Assembly (NCBI GenBank): GCA_963803165.1
Contig: CAWDLK010000004.1
Span: forward strand, 434,001-498,000
Direction of reading: 5' to 3'
From: Changshengia sp963803165
GTDB lineage: Bacteria > Chloroflexota > Dormibacteria > Aeolococcales > Aeolococcaceae
DNA: 64,000 nt
Part shown: piece after piece, positions 43,530-52,479 of the stretch
Position numbering within the stretch: the first letter of the stretch is position 1
Layout: every line of letters begins with the position of its first letter
Notes under the pieces: model-generated
What the model was told of the DNA's origin: nothing
The model's input: the letters and a program-made list of their open reading frames with translations, nothing else
Database searches by the model: none
Program-made: the position numbers and the translations under genes

Positions 43530-44018
43530 GTGTCGACCGGATGGCCACCGTCCCCGGCGGACGGGGGCGACCCCGCGGCTCCGGGCTACGCGGGGGGTGC
43601 CTCCGGCGCGCCGCCGCCCTACCCCTACCCCCCCTCTCCGTATCCCCCCTACCCCTACCCGCCCGGCGGCTACCCGGCCCCACCGCCCCAGGGCCCGTGG
43701 CCCGGTCCCTATCCCCCGCCCTACCCGCAGCCGTACCCGGGGTACGCCGCGCCCTCCTCCACCAACGGCTTCGCCATCGCCTCGCTGGTGCTGGGCATCC
43801 TCTGGCTGTACTGGGTGGGATCCATCCTCGCCGTCGTCTTCGGCCACATCGCCCTGGTCCAGACCCGCGATCGCGCTCAGGGCGGCCGGGGAATGGCCGT
43901 CGCCGGGCTGGTGCTCGGCTACGTCGGGCTCGCCCTGCTGGCCCTAGTCATCATCGGGGCGGTGTTCGTGGGCACGCGCGTGGTCCACTCCTCGATCGTC
44001 ACCCCGACGGGCACCTGA
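43530..44018 (+). CDS. Pro/Tyr-rich DUF4190 membrane protein
   Basis: About 162 residues: an N-terminal half of Pro-Tyr-Pro repeats (PPYPYPP, PPYPQPYPGY) and a C-terminal DUF4190 domain with two membrane helices around a conserved GHIALVQTRDRAQGGRGMAVAGLVLGY stretch (quoted in parts: GHIALVQTRDRAQGGRG, then AVAGLVLGY). The GTG at 43530 has GGAGGG eight bases upstream. Three bases separate it from pheA. Function unknown; the proline-rich half may bind cell-wall or partner proteins. Confidence 0.8.
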   Translation: MSTGWPPSPADGGDPAAPGYAGGASGAPPPYPYPPSPYPPYPYPPGGYPAPPPQGPWPGPYPPPYPQPYPGYAAPSSTNGFAIASLVLGILWLYWVGSILAVVFGHIALVQTRDRAQGGRGMAVAGLVLGYVGLALLALVIIGAVFVGTRVVHSSIVTPTGT

Positions 44019-44021
44019 CCG

Positions 44022-44952
44022 GTGCGCCCCCGCTACGCCTACCTCGGCCCGGTGGGCACCTTCGCCGAGGTCGCCGCCCGCGCCCTGCTCGAGAGCCGGG
44101 ACGCGGACCTGGTCCCCGTCGAGACCGTCGCCGACGCCTTCGCCGCCACCCGGGAGGGCTCGGTGGAGGGGGCCGTGGTGCCCTTCGAGAACTCGGTGGA
44201 GGGCTCGGTGAGCGGGACCCTCGACGAATTCTCGAGCGGCACGCCGCTCCACATCGCCCGCGAGATGCTGGTCCCGGTGCGGCTCTCCCTCCTGGCCCGC
44301 CCGGGCATCGACCTCGGCGCGATCCGGGTGGTGGCGTCCCACCCCCACGCCAACGCCCAGTGCCGCCACTGGCTGCGCGCCAACCTCCCGGAGGCCCGGA
44401 TCCACACCGCCCCCTCGACCGCGGAGGCCGCCGCGGCGCTGGCGGAGGGGGCCGCGGGCGTCGACGCCGCCATCGCCTCGCCCGCCGCGGCCGAGCGATA
44501 CGGGCTGATCGAGCTGGTGACGGACATCGGGGACCACCGCCACGCGGTGACCCGCTTCGTCCTGGCGGTCAACCCCCGGCCGCTGCCCCGGCCGACCGGG
44601 GCCGACCGGACCACGGTGGTCACCCTCATCGCCGACGACCACCCCGGCGCCCTCCTCGAGCTGCTCACCGAGTTCGCCGTCCGGGGGGTCAACCTCACCC
44701 GGATCGAGTTCCCGCCCCACTGGCCACGGGCTCGGCCGCTACTGCTTCTCGATCGACTGCGAGGGCCACATCGAGGACGCCCGGGTGGGCGACGCCCTGG
44801 CGGCGCTGCACCGGTTCTGCGAGGAGGTCCGCTTCTGCGGCTCCTACGCGAGGGCCGACGGCGAGGCACCCCGGCTCCGCCGGGGCACCGCCGACGCCGA
44901 CTTCGACGCGGCCGCCGCGTGGCTGGACCGGGCCCGCCGGGGGAACGGCTGA
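44022..44952 (+). CDS. pheA: Prephenate dehydratase, frameshifted
   Basis: Makes phenylpyruvate from prephenate in phenylalanine synthesis. The catalytic domain is intact: YLGPVGTFAEVAARALL, PFENSVEGSVSGTLDEF, ASHPHANAQCRHWL, and TRFVLAV. The ACT domain begins (LIADDHPGALLELLTEF, VNLTRIE) but the frame then goes wrong; one base later the family sequence resumes (SRPTGHGLGRYCFSIDCEGH) and runs to the stop at 44950-44952. An extra T near 44709 is the simplest cause. Left uncorrected, the frame runs on without stop to 45290 and loses the phenylalanine-binding ACT part. Confidence 0.88.
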
Positions 44953-45109
44953 GCTCTCGCCCGCCCCGCTCGGGTTTGCGGCGTCGCGATGCGCTGTTAC
45001 GGGGCTGTGGCCAAACCCCCCGGCTCCCCGTGTGTTCGGCCCCCCTAAGCTCGGCAGGACGTCTAGTGCATTTGAACTACCCGGCCGGTAGGGCGAGAAA
45101 GGGAAGATC

Positions 45110-45748
45110 ATGGAACGGCGCGGGCGGAGGCTCGAGCGCACCCGTTTGCTGCGGGTGTCGCTGGTCCTCGCCGCCACCGTGGCGGGTACCGCCCTGGTGG
45201 GCTTCGGCGGGATGGCCGCCTGGCAGGCCTACAGCGAGAACGCCGGCAACGACGTCGCGGCCGGGAGCCTCGGCCACAGCAACGCGGTGAGCTCCCAGAG
45301 CTGCACCTCGGTCACCTCGACCTCCCTGCTCAACCAGTCGGGCAACACCTGCGCCGTGATCGTCAACGTGAGCGGGGTGGCGCCCAGCTCGCCGGCCACC
45401 CTGACCTCGGGCGCGGTCACCATCACCTCGACCGGGTCCCTCCCGAGCACCCTCTCCATGCAGATGCCCGCGGCGGCGACCGGCAACCTCTGCCCCGACC
45501 TCCTGCTCGGCGTGGCCGACCAGAGCAGCGTCACCGACTATGCGGCCACCGTCCTGACCACCCAGATGGGCGCCACCGCACTCAAGGACAGCGCCGGCGC
45601 CACCACCTGGCCGGGGACCGCTCCGGGACCGGCCGGCAGCGACACCTACACCTTCGCCATCACCAAGGGGACCAACTTCAACACCGACTACGCCGACGCC
45701 GGACAGAGCTGCAGCTTCTCCATCCTCTTCACCCAGCAGGCGAGCTGA
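45110..45748 (+). CDS. TasA/CalY-like secreted protein
   Basis: A 212-residue exported protein: basic start, hydrophobic signal/anchor (about 15-36), AAWQAYSENAGNDVAAGSLG around the likely cleavage site, then a beta-rich, Ser/Thr-rich body with four cysteines (SCTSV, TCAVIV, LCPDLL, SCSFSI) that could form disulfides. The YSENAGNDVAAGSL segment and overall plan resemble TasA/camelysin-type proteins that form fibres in other bacteria. No SipW-type signal peptidase lies near. A palindromic CTACCCGGCCGGTAG lies upstream at 45077-45091. Confidence 0.55.
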   Translation: MERRGRRLERTRLLRVSLVLAATVAGTALVGFGGMAAWQAYSENAGNDVAAGSLGHSNAVSSQSCTSVTSTSLLNQSGNTCAVIVNVSGVAPSSPATLTSGAVTITSTGSLPSTLSMQMPAAATGNLCPDLLLGVADQSSVTDYAATVLTTQMGATALKDSAGATTWPGTAPGPAGSDTYTFAITKGTNFNTDYADAGQSCSFSILFTQQAS

Positions 45749-45766
45749 CCCGGAGCCACGACCGCC

Positions 45767-46594
45767 TCAGGTGACGGGGTCCGCCTCCGGGCTGCGGAGG
45801 ACCACCGCCGCGACGACGAGGCCGATCCCGAGCAGCTGGAGCGGCTGCGGCACCTGCTGGAGGACGAGCAGCCCCATCACCGTGGCCGTCGCCGGCAGCA
45901 GGCTCACCAGCACCGCGAAGGCGCCCCGGGAGAGGCGGCGCAGGAGCACCTGGTCGAGGGCGTAGGGGATGACGCTGGAGAGCAGGCCGGCCCCGACGGC
46001 GAGGGCGAGAGCGCTGGAGTGGCCCGCGCTCTGGAACGCGGGAGCCGCCGCCAGGGGCGCGATCGCCACCGCCCCGACCGCCATCGCCGCCGCCAGCCCG
46101 GTGGTGCCGAGACCGCGCCGGGCCACCTGGTGGGCGAGGACGATGTAGAGCGCCCAGAGCAGCCCGGCGGTGAGGGCGAGCCCGACCCCCAGGGCGCTGC
46201 CCGAGACGCTGATCCGGCTCAGGGTGGCCACCCCGGCCACCGCCACCAGCAGGGCGGCGAGGTTGCGGAGCCCGCGGACGGCGATGGCGGCCACCAGGAT
46301 CGGTCCGATGAACTCGATGGCGACGGTGGTGCCCAGCGGCAGGCGCTCGATGGCGAGGTAGAAGGTGAGATTCATGAAGGCGAGGACCACCCCGAACGCC
46401 GCCACCAGCAGCAGAGCGCCTCGGGCCTGGTGGCGCAGCTCGCGCCAGGGCCGCCGCCACACGCCGAGCACCAGCGCGCCGGTCACCACCCGGATCCAGG
46501 CGACCCCGGGTGCGGGCATCCCCGCGAAGGCGCGCACCGCGAGCGACGCCCCCGCGTACTGGGAGACGGCGTTGACGATGAAGAGACCGACCAG
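45767..46594 (-). CDS. EamA/DMT-family exporter (RhtA-like)
   Basis: Drug/metabolite transporter with about ten membrane helices in two EamA halves; RhtA relatives export amino acids. The ORF from GTG 46537 would lack half of the first helix. The in-frame sequence upstream, LVGLFIVNAVSQYAGASLAV, is a proper TM1, and the frame is open back to the OsmC stop at 46658. Between that stop and GTG 46537 the only near-cognate start is CTG at 46594. ESIGP-type motif appears as AIEFIGPILVAAIA, and VLLRRLSRGAFAVLVSLLPA marks the second half. Confidence 0.82.
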   Translation of the reverse strand: MVGLFIVNAVSQYAGASLAVRAFAGMPAPGVAWIRVVTGALVLGVWRRPWRELRHQARGALLLVAAFGVVLAFMNLTFYLAIERLPLGTTVAIEFIGPILVAAIAVRGLRNLAALLVAVAGVATLSRISVSGSALGVGLALTAGLLWALYIVLAHQVARRGLGTTGLAAAMAVGAVAIAPLAAAPAFQSAGHSSALALAVGAGLLSSVIPYALDQVLLRRLSRGAFAVLVSLLPATATVMGLLVLQQVPQPLQLLGIGLVVAAVVLRSPEADPVT

Positions 46595-46657
46595 GTGAGG
46601 CGCGGCGGCGCGCCCTCCTCCGGGCTCGGAGGGGGGCGCGCCGCGTGGGGTCGTGGC

Positions 46658-47104
46658 CTACTCGCTTTCCAGGGAGGCCTGCAGCCGGATCTCCACCGCG
46701 GCGAGGGCCTTGGACACCGGACAGCCGGAGCGCGCCGCCTCCGCGGCGGCCTCGAACGCCGCCCTCTCGATGCCGGGGGCCCGCGCCGTGACCACGAGCT
46801 CGATGGCGGTGATGGCGGCCCCGTCGGATCGGCCGGTCTCGAAGGCCACGCTGGCGGAGACGGCGACCCGCTCCGGCGGATGCCCCAGCTTGGCCAGCTC
46901 GTTGGAGAAGGCCATCGCGAAACAGCCGGCATGGGCGGAGGCGATCAGCTCCTCGGGGCTGGTCGCCCCCTGCTCCCGCTGGGTGCGGCGCGACCACGAG
47001 ATGGGCAGCTCGGGGAACGCACCGCTCCCGGGTCGGACCGTCCCCCCACCTCCGGTGAGGTCCCCGGACCAGGTCGCATCGGCATTGCTGTGCGCGATCG
47101 GCAT
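46658..47104 (-). CDS. OsmC/Ohr-family peroxiredoxin
   Basis: Thiol peroxidase of 148 residues for organic hydroperoxides. The two redox cysteines are in AHAGCFAMAFS and SGCPVSKAL, and the SPEELIASAHAG segment is typical of OsmC. It is divergent from the histidine kinase (113 bases between starts) and is followed on the same strand by the DMT exporter. Confidence 0.9.
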   Translation of the reverse strand: MPIAHSNADATWSGDLTGGGGTVRPGSGAFPELPISWSRRTQREQGATSPEELIASAHAGCFAMAFSNELAKLGHPPERVAVSASVAFETGRSDGAAITAIELVVTARAPGIERAAFEAAAEAARSGCPVSKALAAVEIRLQASLESE

Positions 47105-47217
47105 GGATCAGCCTCCACTCGACATTCTCGCTGATGCTACGAGCTTCGCCCCTCGGCGGGCACCGACATCGCGCCGCCCGGTCGCGGTCAGCGGGCTCTC
47201 ATCCGTCCGGCGGCTCT

Positions 47218-48033
47218 ATGATGATAGTTCTCATGGGTGATGTTACCGTCGCTGGGACTCAGCTTTCGCGTGCGGCCGGCCGTGGGAAGCCGCCGGCGCC
47301 CGGCGAGACGGCGACCGCGACCGCGCCCCGCACGGCGCGGGCCCAGCAGCCCAGCTCCGACGCCCTGCTGCTCGACATCGCCGTCCACGAGCTGCGCTCC
47401 CCGCTCACCGTGGTGCAGGGCTACGCCTCGCTGCTCGAGGCCGGCGACCTGGGCAGCCTGGGGGCCCCGGCGCTCAAGGCGGTGCGGGTCATCGCGGCCA
47501 AGGCGCGCGAGGCCCAGGAGATCGCCACCTCCCTGCTCACCGTGGCCCGGCTGGAGAGCAACGAGCTGCGCATCGACAGCGGGCCCATCCGCCTCGGACC
47601 GCTGCTCGCGTCCGTCCGCGACCGGATGGCGCCGCGGCTCGAGCTCGAGGCTGCGACGCTGACCCTCGACCTGCCCGCCGGCCTCACCGAGGTGGTGGGC
47701 GACGCCGACCTGGTGACGCGCATCATTGACAACCTTGTCAACAACGCCCTGATCTACTCCGATCCGCCCGCCTCCGTCGCGCTCACCGCCCACCCCCTCC
47801 CGGGGTGGGTGCAGATCCGGGTGGCGGACCGCGGACCGGGGGTGCCCGAGGCCGACCGGCAGCGCATCTTCGAGCGCTTCGTGCGCGGGGCGGGCGCCGA
47901 GCGGGCGGCGGGGACCGGGCTGGGCCTCTACGTCAGCCGCGCCTGCGCCCGGCGGATGGGCGGCGACCTCACCCTGGAGCGCGGCGAACCCGGGGAGGGC
48001 AGCACCTTCCTGCTGGCGCTGCCCGCGGCCTGA
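47218..48033 (+). CDS. Soluble sensor histidine kinase
   Basis: About 271 residues from an ATG at 47218 (ATG at 47233 also possible). There is no membrane helix or recognisable sensor domain: about 55 low-complexity residues lead directly to HisKA (DIAVHELRSPLTVVQGYASLL, with the phospho-accepting His) and the HATPase domain (DNLVNNALIYS N-box, VADRGPGVPEA G1, IFERFVRG F-box, GTGLGLYVSRACARR G2). No response regulator adjoins; the orphan receiver at 16887 is a possible partner only by guess. Confidence 0.9.
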   Translation: MMIVLMGDVTVAGTQLSRAAGRGKPPAPGETATATAPRTARAQQPSSDALLLDIAVHELRSPLTVVQGYASLLEAGDLGSLGAPALKAVRVIAAKAREAQEIATSLLTVARLESNELRIDSGPIRLGPLLASVRDRMAPRLELEAATLTLDLPAGLTEVVGDADLVTRIIDNLVNNALIYSDPPASVALTAHPLPGWVQIRVADRGPGVPEADRQRIFERFVRGAGAERAAGTGLGLYVSRACARRMGGDLTLERGEPGEGSTFLLALPAA

Positions 48034-48044
48034 GGCCCGGCGGC

Positions 48045-49007
48045 TCAGGTCAGCCGCACCCGGGGGTCGACGACCGCGTAGAGGACGTCGACGATGATGT
48101 TGGCGACCACGATGAACGCGGAGGCGACCAGCACGATGCCCTGGATGACCGGCAGGTCCTCCCTGGCGATGGCGCTGACCACGTTCTGGCCCAGCCCGGG
48201 GAGGCCGAAGATGGTCTCGGTGATGATCGCGCCGCCGAGCACCGTGGCCAGGTCGATGCCGAACTGGGTGACGATGGGGGTGATCGCCGCCCGCAGGGCG
48301 TGGCGGTAGACGACGCGCCGCTCGGAGAGCCCCTTGGCCCGGGCGGTGCGGATGTAGTCCTCGCCCAGCACCTCGAGCAGCGAGCTGCGGGAGAGCCGGG
48401 CATACGTCGCCGCCGTGATCAGGGCAAGGGTCAGCCACGGTAAGAGCATGTCGCGGGCCCACTGCCCGGGGCTGGTGAAGAAGGGTGTGTAGTTGCCGGC
48501 GCTCGGGAAGATCGTGATCCCGTGGGTGGTCAGGATGTAGAAGAAGATGAAGAGCAGCAGCAGACCGAGGATGAAGGTGGGGGTGGAGAGGCCGACCAGC
48601 ACAAAGACCGTGGCGCTGCGGTCCCAGATGCTGCGCGGCCGGCGGGCGGCGAGGATGCCGACGCTCAGTCCGAGGGCGAGCCAGATGATGCCCGCGCCCA
48701 CCGCCAGGGAGATGTCGACCTGCACCCACTGGCCGAGCAGGGTGGTCACCGGCTCGTGCAGCTTGTACGACTCCCCGAGGTTGCCGTGGACCAGCCGGCC
48801 GAGGAATCCGAGGTACTGCTGCCAGAGCGGCTGGTTGAGGCCGAGCGCCGCCCGGATGGTCGCCACCTGCGACAGCGTCGCCGACTTTCCGGCGAGCAGG
48901 CGCGCCGGGTCCGGGTTGGTCATGAAGAAGAGGACGAAGATCAGGCTGACGATCACCCAGAGGGTGATCACCCCCTGGATGACGCGGCGGATGATGAAGC
49001 GGGTCAT
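48045..49007 (-). CDS. ABC transporter permease, DppB/OppB type
   Basis: A 320-residue permease of peptide/nickel importers with six membrane helices: TM1 in FIIRRVIQGVITLWVIVSL, the characteristic DPARLLAG loop, and the EAA loop RTARAKGLSERRVVYRHALR. The start overlaps the DppC-type stop by four bases. Last gene of a five-gene operon (binding protein, two ATPases, two permeases). Confidence 0.93.
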   Translation of the reverse strand: MTRFIIRRVIQGVITLWVIVSLIFVLFFMTNPDPARLLAGKSATLSQVATIRAALGLNQPLWQQYLGFLGRLVHGNLGESYKLHEPVTTLLGQWVQVDISLAVGAGIIWLALGLSVGILAARRPRSIWDRSATVFVLVGLSTPTFILGLLLLFIFFYILTTHGITIFPSAGNYTPFFTSPGQWARDMLLPWLTLALITAATYARLSRSSLLEVLGEDYIRTARAKGLSERRVVYRHALRAAITPIVTQFGIDLATVLGGAIITETIFGLPGLGQNVVSAIAREDLPVIQGIVLVASAFIVVANIIVDVLYAVVDPRVRLT

Positions 49008-50056
49008 CGCAACTCGGCGTCGGCGCTGAGCAGCTCGCCGCCCCCTCCCGCGGGACCGTCCGGGCCGGGGGCGACGGCCTTCCGGCGGGTGGCGAAGATG
49101 CGCTCCGTCCTCGGGTCGAGAGCGTCACGCACCGAGTTCCCCAGCAGGTTGAAGCCGAGCGTGGTGATGAGCAGCGCGATCGCGGGGAAGCCCCAGAACC
49201 ACCAGGCGGCGAAGCCCGCCGAGCCCTGGTCGTCGGCCAGCATGTTGCCCCAGGTGGGCGTCGGCGGCCCCACCCCCACGCCCAGGTAGTCCAGGGTGGC
49301 CTCGAAGACGATCGCCACCGGGACCAGCAGGGTGCCCAGCACCAGCACCGGAGCGATCAGGTTGGGGAGGATGTCGACGAACATGATCCGGAACGGGCCC
49401 GCGCCGATGGAGCGGGCGGCCTCCACGTACTCCTTCTCCTTCTGGGAGAGGGTCTGGCCGCGCACGATCCTGCCGATGGCGGCCCACGAGAAGAAGGCGA
49501 TGACCCCGATGGTGAGGGTCAGGCTCCCCCCGAAGACGGAGGCGATGACGATCGCGGCCAGCACGTAGGGGAAGGAGAGGACGGCGTCCATCAGCCGGGC
49601 GAGCAGGGCGTCGATCCAGCCGCCGAAGTAGCCGGAGACCAGGCCGATGACGGTGCCGCCGATGGTGGCGAGCAGGGTGGCGAGGACGCCGACCAGCAGC
49701 GAGATGCGGGCCCCGTAGGCGATCCGCACCAGGACGTCGCGGCCGAGGTTGTCGGTCCCGAGCAGAAAGCCGCCCTCGCCGGGACCGTAGGGCTGGCCGA
49801 AGGAGTTGGTCCCGTTGATCAGGTCGGGGTTGTAGGGGCTGTGCCCGGTCAGCGTCGAGACCAGGGGGGCGACGAGCGCCAGCAACGCCATCAGCACGAT
49901 CATCCCGGCCGCCACCCAGGCCATCCGGTCGGTGCGGAGCCGGGCCATGGCGAGGCGCAGCGGGCTCCGGCCCTCGATGGCGAGGGAGCCCTCCCCCGCG
50001 TCCAGCGCGCTCTCCTGGAGGAGCTCGGTGGTCGCTCCCAGGGGCGCCAGGCTCAT
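49004..50056 (-). CDS. ABC transporter permease, DppC/OppC type
   Basis: A 350-residue second permease, with an N-terminal extension of about 45 residues and a 30-residue polar tail. Marks: GFLLGTDNLGRDVLVRIAYGARISL, EAA loop EYVEAARSIGAGPFRIMFVDIL-like (quoted in parts: EYVEAARSIGAGPFRI, FVDILPNLIAPV) and GNSVRDALDPR at the C-terminus. Overlaps both neighbours by four bases. Confidence 0.93.
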   Translation of the reverse strand: MSLAPLGATTELLQESALDAGEGSLAIEGRSPLRLAMARLRTDRMAWVAAGMIVLMALLALVAPLVSTLTGHSPYNPDLINGTNSFGQPYGPGEGGFLLGTDNLGRDVLVRIAYGARISLLVGVLATLLATIGGTVIGLVSGYFGGWIDALLARLMDAVLSFPYVLAAIVIASVFGGSLTLTIGVIAFFSWAAIGRIVRGQTLSQKEKEYVEAARSIGAGPFRIMFVDILPNLIAPVLVLGTLLVPVAIVFEATLDYLGVGVGPPTPTWGNMLADDQGSAGFAAWWFWGFPAIALLITTLGFNLLGNSVRDALDPRTERIFATRRKAVAPGPDGPAGGGGELLSADAELR

Positions 50057-51204
50057 CCGCCGCCCTCCGCCCCCGGCTCGGGGGTGGTGGCGATGAACCC
50101 CGCGGCCGTCTCATGGAACTCGGGGGTGGCACCGACCAGGGTCTCGCCGCGCTGCACCGGGAAGTGGCAGGCGGCGACGTGGCCGGGGAGGTCACCCTGC
50201 TGCACCTGGAGCGGCGGCTCCTCGGCCGCGCAGATGGCCTGGGCCTTGGGGCAGCGGGTGTGAAAACGGCAGCCGGAGGGAGGATTGATGGGCGACGGCA
50301 CGTCGCCGTAGAGGACCACGCGGTGCGCGGCGCGGGCCTTCTCCGGGTCGGCGACCATCGACGCCGAGAGGAGCGCCGCCGTATACGGGTGGCGTGGCGA
50401 CCCGAACAGCTCGGCAGTGTCGGCGAGCTCGACCACCTTGCCCAGGTACATGACCGCCACCCGGTCGCTGACGTGCTCCACCACGGCGAGATCGTGGGCG
50501 ATGAAGACGTAGGTGAGGCCGAGCTCGCCCTGGAGGTCCTCGAGCAGGTTGATGATCTGGGCCTGCACGGAGACGTCCAGGGCCGACACCGGCTCGTCGC
50601 AGACGACGAGGCTCGGCCGCAGGGCCAGGGCCCGGGCCACGCCGATGCGCTGCCGCTGCCCGCCGGAGAACTCGGAGGGGAACCGGTTGTAGTGCTCGGG
50701 GTTGAGGCCGACGGTCTCCATCAGCTCCTGCACCCGGCGCTTGCGCTCGGGGCCGTCGGCGACGCCGTGAATGGCGAGCGGGTCACCGATGATGGACCCG
50801 ACCCGGCGCCGCGGGTTCAGCGAGCCGTAGGGGTCCTGGAAGATCATCTGCATCCGGCTCCGATAGGGTCGCATCCGGCGCGGCGACAGATGGCTGATGT
50901 CGACTCCGTCGAAGACGACCCGGCCCGAGGTGAGCGGGTGGAGCCTGGTGATGCAGCGGGCCAGCGTCGACTTCCCGCAGCCGGTCTCGCCGACCAGCCC
51001 GAGGGTCTCCCCGCGATGGACCTCGAGGCTCACGCTCTCCACGGCCTGGACGCTGCCGATCTGGCGCTTGAAGAAGATCCCCCGCTTGATCGGGAAATGC
51101 TTGACGACGCTCTCGACCCGGAGCAGGGGCTCGGTCGAGGGCTGGTGGGCCGGCGGCACCGCCGGGGCGGGGGGCGGGGGCGCGAACGGCACGCGCTCAG
51201 CCAC
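50053..51204 (-). CDS. ABC transporter ATPase, DppF/OppF type
   Basis: A 383-residue ATPase with Walker A GETGCGKST, signature SGGQRQRIGVARAL, Walker B LVVCDEPVSALD and a C-terminal oligopeptide-transporter domain (GDVPSPINPPSGCRFHTRCP). The N-terminal 25 residues are Pro/Ala-rich. It overlaps the DppD-type gene by eight bases at its start and the DppC-type gene by four at its end. Works as a heterodimer with the next ATPase. Confidence 0.94.
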   Translation of the reverse strand: MAERVPFAPPPPAPAVPPAHQPSTEPLLRVESVVKHFPIKRGIFFKRQIGSVQAVESVSLEVHRGETLGLVGETGCGKSTLARCITRLHPLTSGRVVFDGVDISHLSPRRMRPYRSRMQMIFQDPYGSLNPRRRVGSIIGDPLAIHGVADGPERKRRVQELMETVGLNPEHYNRFPSEFSGGQRQRIGVARALALRPSLVVCDEPVSALDVSVQAQIINLLEDLQGELGLTYVFIAHDLAVVEHVSDRVAVMYLGKVVELADTAELFGSPRHPYTAALLSASMVADPEKARAAHRVVLYGDVPSPINPPSGCRFHTRCPKAQAICAAEEPPLQVQQGDLPGHVAACHFPVQRGETLVGATPEFHETAAGFIATTPEPGAEGGG

Positions 51205-52282
51205 GGGCTGCGTTCCCCGCCTCCGCCGCCGCGACGCCGCGGAGGCGGAGAGCGGCCGGTCCCCGCCGGCTCGCCACGTAGCGCTTGCGGGCGGCGTCAG
51301 CGTCCGCGCCGACCCCGACCGCGTCGTGCGGCAGCCAGCAGGCCGACCAGTGCCCGTCCTCGTCGCCCGCGGGGGCCGGCCCCGGCTGCTCGCGGACGCA
51401 GGCGTCCATGGCGAACGGGCAGCGGGGGTGGAAGGCGCAGCCGCTCGGCGTCCGGATCAGGCTCGGCGGCTGTCCGACGATCGGCACCAGGCGTCCCCCG
51501 CTCCCGGTCGCACCGGGGATCGAGACGAGCAGGCCACGCGTGTAGGGATGGTGGGGGCTGCGGAAGATGGTGCGGAAGTCCGCCCCCTCGGCGCCGCGGC
51601 CCGCGTACATGACCAGCACCGTGTCGGCCACGGTGGCCACCAGCCCGAGATCGTGGGTGATGACGATCATCGCCATGCCCAGCTCCCGCTGCATGCCGGC
51701 GAGCAGCTCCATGAGCTGCGCCTGAACGGTGGCGTCCAGAGCCGTGGTCGGCTCGTCGGCGATCAGGAGCTTGGGCCGGAGCGCCAGCGCCATGGCGATC
51801 ATCGCCCGCTGGCGCATGCCTCCCGAGAGCTCGTGGGGGAAGGCCTGCACCCGGCGCTCCGGCTGCGGGATGCTCACCAGCCGCAGCAGCTCGACGGCCT
51901 GCCGCATCGCCTGGCCGCGGCTCACCCTGGTGTGGGCGCGGATCGCCTCGGAGATCTGCCAGCCGACCCGGTAGTAGGGGTGGAGGCTGGAGAGCGGATC
52001 CTGGAAGATCATCGCGATCTCGGCGCCGCGGACGTGCCGGATCTCATCCGGCCTCATGCTCAGCAGGTCGCGGCCCCCGAAGACGGCGGAGCCGCTGATG
52101 TCGGCTCCGGGGTTCAGCCCGAGCAGGCTGAGCGCGGTGACGCTCTTCCCCGACCCGGTCTCGCCGACGATCCCCAGCGTCCGCCCCGGCTCGACGTCAA
52201 AGGACAGGCCCCGGACGGCATGCACCACGCCATCCGAGGTGGGGAAGGAGACGGTCAGATCGCGGACGCTCAGAAGGCTCAT
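51197..52282 (-). CDS. ABC transporter ATPase, DppD/OppD type
   Basis: A 361-residue ATPase with Walker A GETGSGKSV, signature LSGGMRQRAMIAMALAL, Walker B LLIADEPTTALD, H-loop VITHDLGLV, and the C-terminal domain ending in PSGCAFHPRCPFAMDACV. First gene after the binding protein, separated by 197 bases that contain a strong stem-loop. Confidence 0.94.
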   Translation of the reverse strand: MSLLSVRDLTVSFPTSDGVVHAVRGLSFDVEPGRTLGIVGETGSGKSVTALSLLGLNPGADISGSAVFGGRDLLSMRPDEIRHVRGAEIAMIFQDPLSSLHPYYRVGWQISEAIRAHTRVSRGQAMRQAVELLRLVSIPQPERRVQAFPHELSGGMRQRAMIAMALALRPKLLIADEPTTALDATVQAQLMELLAGMQRELGMAMIVITHDLGLVATVADTVLVMYAGRGAEGADFRTIFRSPHHPYTRGLLVSIPGATGSGGRLVPIVGQPPSLIRTPSGCAFHPRCPFAMDACVREQPGPAPAGDEDGHWSACWLPHDAVGVGADADAARKRYVASRRGPAALRLRGVAAAEAGNAARG

Positions 52283-52431
52283 CGGACCAGGGGTGTGGCC
52301 GGCGGCGTGGGACGCTTCGCTCCTGGCATGGTCACGTCGATTACCACGATAGCGTGTTTCGGGAGGGAGGGTGGTCCGGCTCAGGATTGGACCGACGCGC
52401 CGCCGCGGCTAGCGCGCAGGACCGGCGGGCC

Positions 52432-52461
52432 GGCACCTCCGCCCGACGGGGCGGAGGTGCC
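52432..52461 (-). promoter_or_regulatory. Stem-loop between binding-protein and ATPase genes
   Basis: A perfect 13-bp stem (arms 52432-52444 and 52449-52461, arm GGCACCTCCGCCC) with a 4-base loop lies 18 bases past the binding-protein stop, inside the operon. Such structures in ABC operons protect the upstream message from decay and lower expression of downstream genes, giving more binding protein than membrane parts. No U-tract, so full termination is less likely. Confidence 0.6.
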
Positions 52462-52479
52462 AAACCCTGGTTGCCGGTG

